Below, one piece after another: positions 1 through 5,100 of a stretch of 19,870 nucleotides of DNA. The position numbers and the translations under genes were made by a program. The DNA is from Planctomycetaceae bacterium UBA4732. Its GTDB lineage: Bacteria > Planctomycetota > Planctomycetia > Gemmatales > Gemmataceae. The DNA is taken from contig DHJA01000002.1 of the NCBI GenBank assembly GCA_002404095.1, positions 2,952-22,821 of the forward strand. The letters are read 5' to 3'. Every line of letters begins with the position of its first letter. The stretch's first letter is position 1. Below the pieces are notes generated by a model. It did no database searches. It worked only from the letters and a program-made list of their open reading frames with translations, and had not been told where the DNA came from.

Positions 1-104
1 GTTGATCCGGCGAGCGTGTGAGGTGGTTGCGCCGGAACAGACGCTGCACGCGAGGGTGTGGGCGTAGAGTCGTTTCCACTTGCGTGGAAACGACGACTCC
101 CGAC
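1..104. repeat. Dispersed repeat, copy 1, with perfect hairpin
   Basis: Bases 1-25 match 1370-1394 at 21 of 25 positions, and bases 86-104 match 1456-1474 at 18 of 19, so the stretch is a diverged copy of the one downstream of the RES toxin. Within it GTCGTTTCCAC (69-79) and GTGGAAACGAC (84-94) form a perfect 11-bp stem with a TTGC loop. Both copies are followed by a pyrimidine-rich tract and a TAGGAT box (125-130 here), then a toxin-antitoxin-type gene. It resembles REP-like intergenic palindromes; no transposase is present in the window. Confidence 0.6.
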
Positions 105-119
105 AGTTTTTCCTTTCCC

Positions 120-147
120 TTGTTTAGGATCGCAGCCGTGGTATACT
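120..147 (+). promoter_or_regulatory. Candidate sigma70-like promoter for the RES/Xre module
   Basis: TTGTTT at 120-125 and TATACT at 142-147 are spaced by 16 bases, close to a housekeeping promoter. If transcription starts near 154, a TTG start at 152 is excluded and the leader reaches GTG 170 or ATG 239. It is a motif match only. Confidence 0.35.
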
Positions 148-238
148 AAGGTTGAAAAACCTAGTTGCCGTGAAAAGAAGCTCACTAGCGAATAGCCGAA
201 TACAAAGACGCCGCACTTCCGGAAGAACAGGTGGCCCG

Positions 239-694
239 ATGGCAACGGCACATGGTCGAAAGACGCCGCACCTTGAAAGTCTCAAAGAGATTTCAGTAAA
301 GAAGCAGGACGTATCAAAGAAGTCCGCGAAACCTGAAATTTCAATAATGTTGGGCGGCAAGCTTCAGGGAAAGAAGCCAAACCGGAAAAAACCACGCCGG
401 CCGTCTGTCCGTCCTCTTGAGGATGCCCAAATCGAAGGGATTACTGGCATTCCGGACGATGCCCAAATGGCTCGGGCGATCATCTCACTCAGTGAAGAGG
501 ATCAGGCGGTCGCAAAGAAGGTTCGAGACCTATTAGCCAAGCACCTTGGATCGCACGCCGCGGCCCGGCTATGGCTGGCGTCTCGGGCGCCGGGCTTCGA
601 GTCAACCCCGCTAGACGCGATTCGTCAAGGACAGGCGAAAATGGTGCTGGCGACTCTCGAATCCCAGTGGGGGCGGAGTCCGACGTATGCATAA
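239..694 (+). CDS. MbcA/ParS/Xre-type antitoxin of a RES toxin
   Basis: Antitoxin that would bind and neutralise the RES toxin encoded immediately downstream. The C-terminal ~50 residues (the stretch with LGSHAAARLWLASRAPGF, ESTPLDAIRQG and MVLATLESQWG) have the pattern of the Xre/MbcA/ParS toxin-binding domain (DUF2384 type), in which a small helical unit plugs the toxin's NAD site. The N-terminal ~60 residues are very lysine/arginine rich and I see no clear helix-turn-helix, unlike typical Xre antitoxins; DNA binding, if any, would be through the basic tail. ATG 239 is chosen because AGGTGG lies 5 bases upstream; the frame is open back to TTG 152, with GTG 170 as another option. The stop overlaps the toxin start by 8 bases, indicating translational coupling. 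Family assignment is by motif recall. Confidence 0.75.
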   Translation: MATAHGRKTPHLESLKEISVKKQDVSKKSAKPEISIMLGGKLQGKKPNRKKPRRPSVRPLEDAQIEGITGIPDDAQMARAIISLSEEDQAVAKKVRDLLAKHLGSHAAARLWLASRAPGFESTPLDAIRQGQAKMVLATLESQWGRSPTYA

Positions 695-1301
695 CGGGCC
701 CGCTTTGATCGGGTCGGTTATTCAGGCGCGCCCCCAGGCGGTTCTCTTCACAGGTCTGACCTTCCGGTCGATCCATCTTCGCCACTTCTCGAACTTTCGG
801 AAAGTCAACGCTCTGTTCGCCGCGAGGGGCGGGGTTGTGGGAACCCGATATATTCGTCCGAACGGTCCCGCGGCTCTCTACGCGGCACTGGACGCGGACA
901 CGGCTCACCGAGAAGGCAATCAAGTGTTCTACCAAACGGCAAGTTCCGCGGCAGGGCAAGCTCTGCTCCTCGCCGGCGGCTTGCGGCCGGACCCCGTGGT
1001 GTTAATCGGCGTCCATGTCCGCGCGGTGCGAATGCTCGACCTTCGTGATAACGCCACCCGTCTCACTCTCGGCGTCAACGGCTTACCCGAACTTCTCGGC
1101 GCTTGGCGCGGTATTCCAAACGCCCCAACCCAGGGGCTTGGCGACGCCGTTTTCAACGACGGTCACTTTGAGGGCATACTGTTCCCCTCCGCCCAAAACG
1201 CCGGCCGCGACGCTATGGTACTATTTCCGGCGCGCCTACAGTCGCCTTCCCAGGTGGATTTTACCGACGTGACAACGAATCTTGCTGCTCGTCTGCCCTA
1301 A
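687..1301 (+). CDS. RES-domain toxin (predicted NAD+ phosphorylase/glycohydrolase)
   Basis: A 204-aa RES-family toxin; characterised members arrest growth by degrading NAD+ in the cytoplasm. The three family-defining residues are visible in the expected spacing: Arg54 in GTRYIRPNG, Glu76 in TAHREGNQ and Ser168 in ILFPSAQN, with Tyr65 in ALYAALD. Length and order fit the family. The ATG lies inside the last codons of the antitoxin gene (8-base overlap), the antitoxin-first order usual for Xre-RES pairs. No disruption is seen, so the pair appears intact. The module is bracketed by the related repeats at 1-104 and 1370-1474. Confidence 0.82.
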   Translation: MHNGPALIGSVIQARPQAVLFTGLTFRSIHLRHFSNFRKVNALFAARGGVVGTRYIRPNGPAALYAALDADTAHREGNQVFYQTASSAAGQALLLAGGLRPDPVVLIGVHVRAVRMLDLRDNATRLTLGVNGLPELLGAWRGIPNAPTQGLGDAVFNDGHFEGILFPSAQNAGRDAMVLFPARLQSPSQVDFTDVTTNLAARLP

Positions 1302-1369
1302 ATTCCGTTGAAATGAGGCTGCGGAAGCTCTTCGCCCGGCTCGCGGGGTTCAGCCCCGGCGTCGTGGTC

Positions 1370-1513
1370 GTTGATCCGGCGAACGTGTAAAGTGTTTTCG
1401 CTGATTTTGAAGTCGAACACGAGGACGATGTCATTGAGTTGTTCCCAATAGGAATGGAAACGACGACTTCCGACGCCTATTCCCTTCCGACCTGTTTCAC
1501 GTTCTGCTAGGAT
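1370..1513. repeat. Dispersed repeat, copy 2, upstream of the next TA module
   Basis: This is the second copy of the repeat at 1-104: a 25-base left block at 1370-1394, a 19-base right block GGAAACGACGACTTCCGAC at 1456-1474, then a pyrimidine tract and TAGGAT at 1508-1513. The middle (1395-1455) differs from copy 1. The left block lies in the 3' part of an open minus-strand frame ending at 1298 (residues such as DIVLVFDFKISENTLHVRRIN), which may be a remnant of a lost gene but which I cannot identify. The rest of the 1302-1586 gap holds nothing else I can support. Confidence 0.5.
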
Positions 1514-1586
1514 GAAGCGACAACAGGAGGTAGACGGTTCGCGGCGTCGCGGCGGACGGCGCTTAAGGCGTGACAGGGGAGACCTT

Positions 1587-1805
1587 ATGTTAACAAATAA
1601 CAACCTTGAGCAAAGGCTGGCTGCGCTGGAGGCCGAGGTCGCCGACCTGAAACGTCGGCCGGCAGCCATTCCCCGGATCGACGATTGGTTGGAGCAAATC
1701 ACGGGGTCCGTGAAAGACGTGGAGGCATTTGAGGAGATTCTCCGACTCGGGCGCGAATTGCGTGAGGCGGATCGGCCGCGGGGGGACGAGGAAGCGGCGC
1801 CGTGA
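1587..1805 (+). CDS. Small antitoxin-like protein with N-terminal coiled coil
   Basis: A 72-aa protein. Residues 6-22 (LEQRLAALEAEVADLKR) form a short leucine-heptad coiled coil for dimerisation; the C-terminal part has the GS..D..AFEE..RLGRELRE pattern that accompanies PIN-domain toxins in cyanobacteria and planctomycetes. It therefore looks like a VapB-type antitoxin, though DNA binding is not evident. ATG 1587 is chosen over the longer frame from 1512 because AGGGGAGA sits just upstream and the homology-like part begins here. The stop overlaps a GTG start of a PIN gene (GTGA), which confirms the pairing, but that toxin is truncated. Confidence 0.65.
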   Translation: MLTNNNLEQRLAALEAEVADLKRRPAAIPRIDDWLEQITGSVKDVEAFEEILRLGRELREADRPRGDEEAAP

Positions 1806-1945
1806 GATACTTGCTGGACACGGATCACATCAGCTTCCTCCAGCTGGGATTGGGGCCGGAATATGCCGCACTCTCCGCTCGCATGTCCCGGCACTCGTCC
1901 GCGGACTTCGCCTTATTCGGCGACCGCTCCAAAGGCATCGGGTGA
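1802..1945 (+). pseudogene. Truncated vapC (PIN-domain toxin), 5' fragment only
   Basis: Reading from GTG 1802 gives VRYLLDTDHISFLQLG and on to SSADFAL, the N-terminus of a PIN toxin with its first acidic pair (LDTD). Homology-like sequence ends near 1912. The last codons (FGDRSKGIG) are the antisense of the 3' end of the minus-strand PIN gene, whose TAA occupies 1913-1915. The product would be 47 aa against about 135-145 for the family and lacks the other catalytic acidic residues, so it should be inactive. It is translationally coupled to the intact antitoxin-like gene upstream. Confidence 0.8.
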
Positions 1946-2347
1946 ATGAAGAAGCAACGCCCGGAATCCCGCTTGTTCAAAGTGGCGGTCGGCGGTCAGG
2001 GCGTCGGTCAACTTCCGCCGGGTCATAACGGAGAAGGAGATGCAATCCGTGAGCGACCATGTCTGATCGGGGCGGGCGGTGAACAACTCCGCGCCCGCCT
2101 TCAACCACTCGGCCGCGGCCGGGACGACTTCCGTTCGCGGGTCGGCGTACAGCCGTATGAAAAACGCGGCGAAGAGGGCGCGATCGGCCCCGCGAATCAG
2201 GCTGTTTCCGACCTCAAGTACGATATATTCGGTGGTGACGAGCGGCTGGCGCAAAACCCGACTCCACGCCATCGCTTGTTTATGGTGCTGGTCGGCCGGC
2301 CCGAGAAAGGCCAGGAAATACGAAGTGTCGGCGAAGACCGGCGTCAT
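1913..2347 (-). CDS. VapC-type PIN-domain ribonuclease toxin
   Basis: A 144-aa PIN-domain protein, predicted to be a Mg2+-dependent RNase toxin of a type II module. The acidic active-site set is visible: Asp7 (VFADTSYF), Glu45 (IVLEVGN), Asp101 (LTDCISF) and Asp120 (LTADRHF). Length is typical. The start ATG 2347 gives a 4-base ATGA overlap with the antitoxin stop; the longer open frame to 2437 runs antisense-free but adds an Arg-rich leader overlapping the antitoxin gene and is rejected. The 3' end abuts the truncated vapC on the other strand, so insertion of this module probably removed the rest of that gene (inference). Confidence 0.85.
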   Translation of the reverse strand: MTPVFADTSYFLAFLGPADQHHKQAMAWSRVLRQPLVTTEYIVLEVGNSLIRGADRALFAAFFIRLYADPRTEVVPAAAEWLKAGAELFTARPDQTWSLTDCISFSVMTRRKLTDALTADRHFEQAGFRALLLHSPDAFGAVAE

Positions 2348-2565
2348 GACAATTTCGGCGCGCCGTAGAGGTAATGGTCGTGCTGTTCTGAGGCGTCGGG
2401 CGGCAGGTTCACGGCTTTCCCGGCCAGGTCGCCCCATCGGTCGAACAAGCTCGCCTCCGGCGTTTCGGCCGTCAACACTTCAATGCGAACGCGCGACCCT
2501 TCCGGCAAGGTCGCCGACGGGTGCAACACGATGGTTCCATTCAGGACGCGGCCTTCGAGAGTCAT
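2344..2565 (-). CDS. VapB-type antitoxin
   Basis: A 73-aa partner of the PIN toxin. The N-terminal half (LEGRVLNGTIVLHPSATLP and EGSRVRIEV) is a compact beta-rich segment of the AbrB/DUF104-like antitoxin style, and the C-terminal tail (DLAGKAVNLPPDASEQHDHYLYG) is the extended acidic toxin-wrapping segment seen in this family. The ATG has AGAGG about 10 bases upstream on the minus strand. The stop overlaps the toxin start as ATGA, so synthesis is coupled. The pair appears intact. Autoregulation is likely from family knowledge, but I found no clear operator upstream. Confidence 0.75.
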   Translation of the reverse strand: MTLEGRVLNGTIVLHPSATLPEGSRVRIEVLTAETPEASLFDRWGDLAGKAVNLPPDASEQHDHYLYGAPKLS

Positions 2566-2730
2566 GATGCCAACCTCTGTAGGGTTTCCTGCCTTTATGA
2601 TACATCTTCTCCCGCTCTACGGAAGGGCCGTCTCCGATTCAACGCCGCGCCCGATTACCCAAGGCGACGGCGACCGGTACAATATTGAACCATTTGTGGG
2701 TGTACATCGACCGTGTTTGAAAAGGTTGCC

Positions 2731-2940
2731 ATGATTTCCAATGCCTACTGCATCATCCGTGAAACCACCGAAGACCGTTTGGATGAGACGGAAAGCCTTG
2801 AGGAGGCCATCCGCATTGCTCGCTCCCTGGTACGCGAAGGCCAGGTGGGAGAGCCGGTTTCCATCGAGCATCGGGGCAAGATCATCAGGCAATTGGTCCT
2901 TATGCACGATGGCATGGTGGAAGAAGAGGCGATTATCTGA
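2731..2940 (+). CDS. Small conserved-type hypothetical protein (69 aa)
   Basis: A 69-aa acidic, soluble protein without recognisable catalytic motif. It reads as a beta-alpha-beta unit: a short strand (AYCIIRET), a helix rich in Glu (ESLEEAIRIARSLVREG), then strands around EPVSIEHRGKIIRQLVLM. Support for coding: compact predicted fold, and an independent copy of its last 25 codons at 3841-3918 that differs from it at a handful of residues (five by my reading), all substitutions with no indel. ATG 2731 is preferred to GTG 2713; AAAAGG at 2720-2725 is a weak ribosome site. A hairpin repeat follows the stop directly. Function unknown; small size and company suggest a role like an antitoxin or accessory protein, without proof. 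Confidence 0.6.
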   Translation: MISNAYCIIRETTEDRLDETESLEEAIRIARSLVREGQVGEPVSIEHRGKIIRQLVLMHDGMVEEEAII

Positions 2941-2942
2941 CG

Positions 2943-2996
2943 AGGGATAAACGGGATCGGTATTTGCTTTAATCGACTCCCGACCCTTATCTCTTT
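2943..2996 (+). repeat. Hairpin repeat following the 69-aa gene
   Basis: Two bases after the stop codon an imperfect inverted repeat runs from AGGGATAAACGGGATCGG to CGACTCCCGACCCTTATCTC around the loop TTTGCTTTAAT, then reaches CTCTTTT. It shares its core CGACTCCCGACCC with 94-104, 3955-3967 and 4616-4628. It could also serve as a transcription terminator, since a TTTT run follows. Confidence 0.55.
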
Positions 2997-3004
2997 TCCG
3001 TGCA

Positions 3005-3417
3005 TCAACGAACGGGTTGGCTGAACAGACCCGCGGCAATCAGTTCTTCACGCAGGACCACTCGGAGAGGAGCGTTGATTTTCAGGACGCGGATCGTGGT
3101 GCGGCCGATGGCCGTGCGCCCGCGCAGCCTTGCGCCGTCCCAGCGGAAATGGTAGGACCAGGAGTGGCGGCGCGGATGAAACAGCCGCGAGAGAAGCCGC
3201 GTCTGCGGATCAATCCCGGAGAGGTTGGGCCACCTTTGTGTCTGTTGCAGTGCAAGCAGGAAAGCGCCAAGTTCGACGCCGCCGTCCGCCCTCCGTGGAC
3301 CTCGGCGATGATGTGGTCGATCTCGGCCGGGAGGTCTTCAACGTCTTGGGGAGTCCGGCAGTATTCGCAGCAACCCCCGGCGCGCCGCCAGACCAGTTCT
3401 TCGAGCATACGGTCCAT
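3005..3417 (-). pseudogene. HNH endonuclease, frameshifted
   Basis: From ATG 3417 the first 61 residues carry a complete HNH core: Cys17/Cys20 (CEYC), Asp34-His35 (EIDHI), Asn49 (SNLALSC), Cys54/Cys57 (CLHC) and His60. After K61 (about 3228-3236) the reading frame shifts. The original frame runs on to 3082 as Arg/Ala-rich sequence, while the next frame continues family-like text (NLSGIDPQTRLLSRLFHPRR, WSYHFRWDGARL, VLKINAPLRVVLREELIAAG) to a stop at 3005. Restoring the frame gives about 137 aa, a normal length. It is preceded after 6 bases by a small antitoxin-like gene. The break may be real decay or a base-calling error. Confidence 0.8.
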
Positions 3418-3423
3418 CGGCGG

Positions 3424-3702
3424 TCACCCGTCGCGGCTATGGGACTTGAGGACGCGCCGCGCCCGGACTTTCAGTATCGACAGGAGGGTGCCGACCCGGC
3501 AGAAGTGATCGAGTTCGGCCTCTTCGTCGTCGGAAAGCGCGCCGCGACGATTCCGCTCGGCCAGGTCGCGCATCCGCGCACGGTCCTCGTCCGAGAACGA
3601 GAGGTCCAGGAAGCGGTGGGCGGCGCCTTTCGATATGGGGCCGTGGGGGTGGATGATCCGCTCCCAGATGTCGGCTTCGGAAACGATAGACGCGGTAGGC
3701 AT
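3424..3702 (-). CDS. Small protein paired with the HNH gene (92 aa)
   Basis: A 92-aa helical protein from ATG 3702; the frame is open much further upstream, but that part overlaps repeat remnants and has no family character. The sequence is largely charged helices: LDLSFSDEDRARMRDLAERN, then LSDDEEAELDHFCRVGTLLSIL and a basic end. This pattern (a ..F...D..RM..LA..N..G.LS..E..EL..Y..VG..L..L arrangement) recurs in planctomycete small proteins placed before HNH genes, so I read it as an antitoxin/immunity-like or accessory partner; that role is inference. Six bases separate it from the HNH start, so the two are co-transcribed. Upstream on the minus strand GGAG-like sequence (CCAGGAGAG) precedes the ATG. 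Confidence 0.65.
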   Translation of the reverse strand: MPTASIVSEADIWERIIHPHGPISKGAAHRFLDLSFSDEDRARMRDLAERNRRGALSDDEEAELDHFCRVGTLLSILKVRARRVLKSHSRDG

Positions 3703-3840
3703 GGCGCTCTCCTGGGGGAGAAATCTGTACTCCGCGCACATTTTACCACATGACGCCTTGCAGACCATGCCCCTTGTTGAAGGAAAAAGGGACGTTGGAA
3801 ACAGATCCTGTGAAAATCTCGATGTTCCTTTTCCCTTCCC

Positions 3841-3918
3841 ATTGAGCATCGGGGCAAGGTCATCAGGCAATTGATCCTTATGCCTGATGGCAAGGTGGAA
3901 GAAGAGGCGATTGTCTGA
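3841..3918 (+). pseudogene. Remnant: duplicated last 25 codons of the 69-aa gene
   Basis: This stretch aligns without gaps to 2863-2940 (offset 978), encoding IEHRGKVIRQLILMPDGKVEEEAIV then TGA, against IEHRGKIIRQLVLM in the complete gene. The similarity starts abruptly at 3841 and continues past the stop through the hairpin to about 3967. There is no start codon region, so it is a 5'-truncated copy. It lies in the otherwise gene-free 3703-4065 gap; the rest of that gap, 3703-3840, shows nothing I can name. Confidence 0.85.
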
Positions 3919-3921
3919 CGA

Positions 3922-3992
3922 GGGACAAAAGGGATGGGGGTTTGCTTTAATTAACTCCCGATCCCTTTGTTCGCCCCGACCCCTTAGTTCGC
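3922..3992 (+). repeat. Hairpin repeat plus tandem 18-mer
   Basis: GGGACAAAAGGGATGGGGGT (3922-3941) pairs imperfectly with the complement of 3953-3976 around the loop TGCTTTAATT. Overlapping its right arm are two tandem 18-mers, CCCGATCCCTTTGTTCGC (3957-3974) and CCCGACCCCTTAGTTCGC (3975-3992), identical at 16 of 18 positions. It is the counterpart of 2943-2996 and the most elaborate copy in the window. Confidence 0.6.
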
Positions 3993-4065
3993 CCGGGGGA
4001 CAATTCGGAGTGATTAGCGGGCACGGTTGCTTGCGGCTCTCTTTGGAGGCGTGTATGCTGGACGT

Positions 4066-4362
4066 ATGAGCCAGCCGATTCGGGAAGTCGATCCCAGCGA
4101 CCTTCGCCTTCCGCCCAGTCGAGCCAGCGGCGCCGACCCCTGGAAATTGCATAAACAGATCCGGCAGTTCGGGTCATCGAAGGACGGGATGCCGCCGATC
4201 TTCGTTTACGAGGATGCCGATGGGGTTCTCGAAATCTCCGATGGCGTCACGCGGGCTGCGCGGATAGCGAAGTTGGCGCTCGCGACAACGGTCCCGATCA
4301 TGGTGATCGGGCGCTATCGCCGGAGCCGAGCCAATTCCCCGTGCGTGAGGGACCGATTATGA
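4066..4362 (+). CDS. ParB/sulfiredoxin-like small protein (98 aa)
   Basis: A 98-aa protein. It opens with IREVDPSDLRLPPS, continues with a helix (DPWKLHKQIRQFGSS), a strand pair (PPIFVYEDADGVLEISDG), then GVTRAARIAKLA and VPIMVIG. That order matches the N-terminal ParB/sulfiredoxin-like fold, where D-G-x-x-R-x-x-A forms the nucleotide-binding turn; the usual Glu/His of GERR/GHHR is Val here, so catalysis or CTP binding is uncertain. ATG 4066 is preferred to an in-frame ATG at 4027, which lies in the intergenic tail. The stop overlaps the next start (ATGA), so the two products are coupled. No HTH follows, so it is not a normal ParB. The fold call is inference from pattern only. Confidence 0.6.
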   Translation: MSQPIREVDPSDLRLPPSRASGADPWKLHKQIRQFGSSKDGMPPIFVYEDADGVLEISDGVTRAARIAKLALATTVPIMVIGRYRRSRANSPCVRDRL

Positions 4363-4634
4363 GCGAAAACGACACGCGGGCGGAGTTGTTCGCCGCCCTT
4401 CTAGCATTGGCCAAGGTCGTTCCTGAGATGCGAGGCGGCCAGCTCATGGCCGCCGTCGGGGAGTTGTGCGCCGATCTCCACGGGCGCGGCCTCTGGGACG
4501 CCGCCGACGCGGAACTTCTCGAGGCCGTGTGGCAGTTCCGCCGTACCTTCCAGGCCGCGACAGAAGAAAAGCAGTCGGGAGTCGTATCTCTTACCAACGG
4601 CATAGGGAGCGGCAACGACTCCCGACCCCTTTAA
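4359..4634 (+). CDS. Hypothetical small helical protein, partner of the ParB-like gene
   Basis: A 91-aa protein translated from ATG 4359 within the ATGA overlap with the ParB-like gene. Residues 1-70 are helical and alternate Leu/Ala with charged residues (AELFAALLALAKVVPEMRGG, GLWDAADAELLEAVWQFRR), a shape common in planctomycete small proteins. The last ~20 residues (from about QSGVVSLTNG to GNDSRPL) are encoded by the dispersed hairpin repeat at 4574-4626, which also supplies the stop codon a few bases further on, so the native C-terminus was probably replaced. No catalytic motif. Role unknown; coupling suggests that it acts with the upstream product. Confidence 0.6.
   Translation: MSENDTRAELFAALLALAKVVPEMRGGQLMAAVGELCADLHGRGLWDAADAELLEAVWQFRRTFQAATEEKQSGVVSLTNGIGSGNDSRPL
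4574..4626 (+). repeat. Perfect 12-bp hairpin of the dispersed repeat family
   Basis: GTCGGGAGTCGT (4574-4585) and ACGACTCCCGAC (4615-4626) are perfect complements separated by 29 bases; AAAG-type and CCTTT flanks extend the resemblance. The arm core is the same CGACTCCCGAC seen at 94-104, 2974-2985 and (degenerate) 3955-3961. It lies inside the 3' end of a coding region rather than between genes. Confidence 0.7.
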
Positions 4635-4766
4635 TTTGGCCTACCGACTCTTTTTCCCTTTTCATGCGCTGGGCTTGCTTGTCCGGTAACATCGGGGAAG
4701 GTAGAATATTCCATATGCTTTTGCGCTGGGGCGCACGAGCCAGCACATAGCTTTGGGGAAAGTTCA

Positions 4767-4958
4767 ATGACGGATCAAACGATTAAGACCAGACCGGAGA
4801 GGGAAGAGGAATTGCGCCGACTGCTCAACTCGCCGAGAGGCAATGACCGGCTGTATCCGATCTTCGTGAAAGCCCTGGGACTCAAGTGGGGGGAAATGGC
4901 CCCGGTAGGATTGCCGATGATCCAGACGATATTAGCTAAAGAATACCCGAATGGGTGA
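4767..4958 (+). CDS. Small conserved-type hypothetical protein (63 aa)
   Basis: A 63-aa soluble protein starting with TDQTIKTRPEREEELRRLLN and ending PMIQTILAKEYPNG. A well-placed ribosome site (GGGGAAAG, spacing 6) precedes ATG 4767, stronger than for most genes here, and the composition is protein-like. I recall similar short proteins (Glu/Arg-rich start, central glycine segment, MIQ.IL..EYP end) in Gemmata-type genomes, but know no function. It stands alone between repeats, with no partner gene in the same direction within 100 bases. Confidence 0.6.
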   Translation: MTDQTIKTRPEREEELRRLLNSPRGNDRLYPIFVKALGLKWGEMAPVGLPMIQTILAKEYPNG

Positions 4959-4962
4959 AATA

Positions 4963-5071
4963 GGGACAAAAGCTGGCGCTGCCGTAACTGCCGAAGGGGA
5001 CAAAAGAGGTCGGCGCAGGCCTATTCCCCCCAACGATCCCGCAGGGGCCAACTAATTTACGCTAACCCCTT
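4963..5071 (+). repeat. Degenerate repeat region with two GGGACAAAAG copies
   Basis: GGGACAAAAG occurs at 4963-4972 and 4997-5006, the same decamer as at 3922-3931. The second continues as AGGTCGG and can pair loosely with CTAACCCCTTTT near 5060-5071. This fills the gap between the 63-aa gene and the end of the large kinase gene; it may act as a terminator for the latter's convergent neighbour. Confidence 0.4.
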
Positions 5072-5100
5072 TTCAGTTTCGGGGGCACAGGCAGCGGAAA

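Noticed and set aside
1298..1894. 198-codon minus-strand frame
   Set aside because: Mostly antisense to the antitoxin-like gene and repeat copy 2; only its last part (1302-1450) looks protein-like, and I cannot identify it.
1..5071. Chromosomal integron cassette array, suggested by many small genes separated by hairpins
   Set aside because: No GTTRRRY/RYYYAAC attC boxes were recognised, genes lie on both strands, and no integrase is present. REP-like repeats explain the hairpins better.
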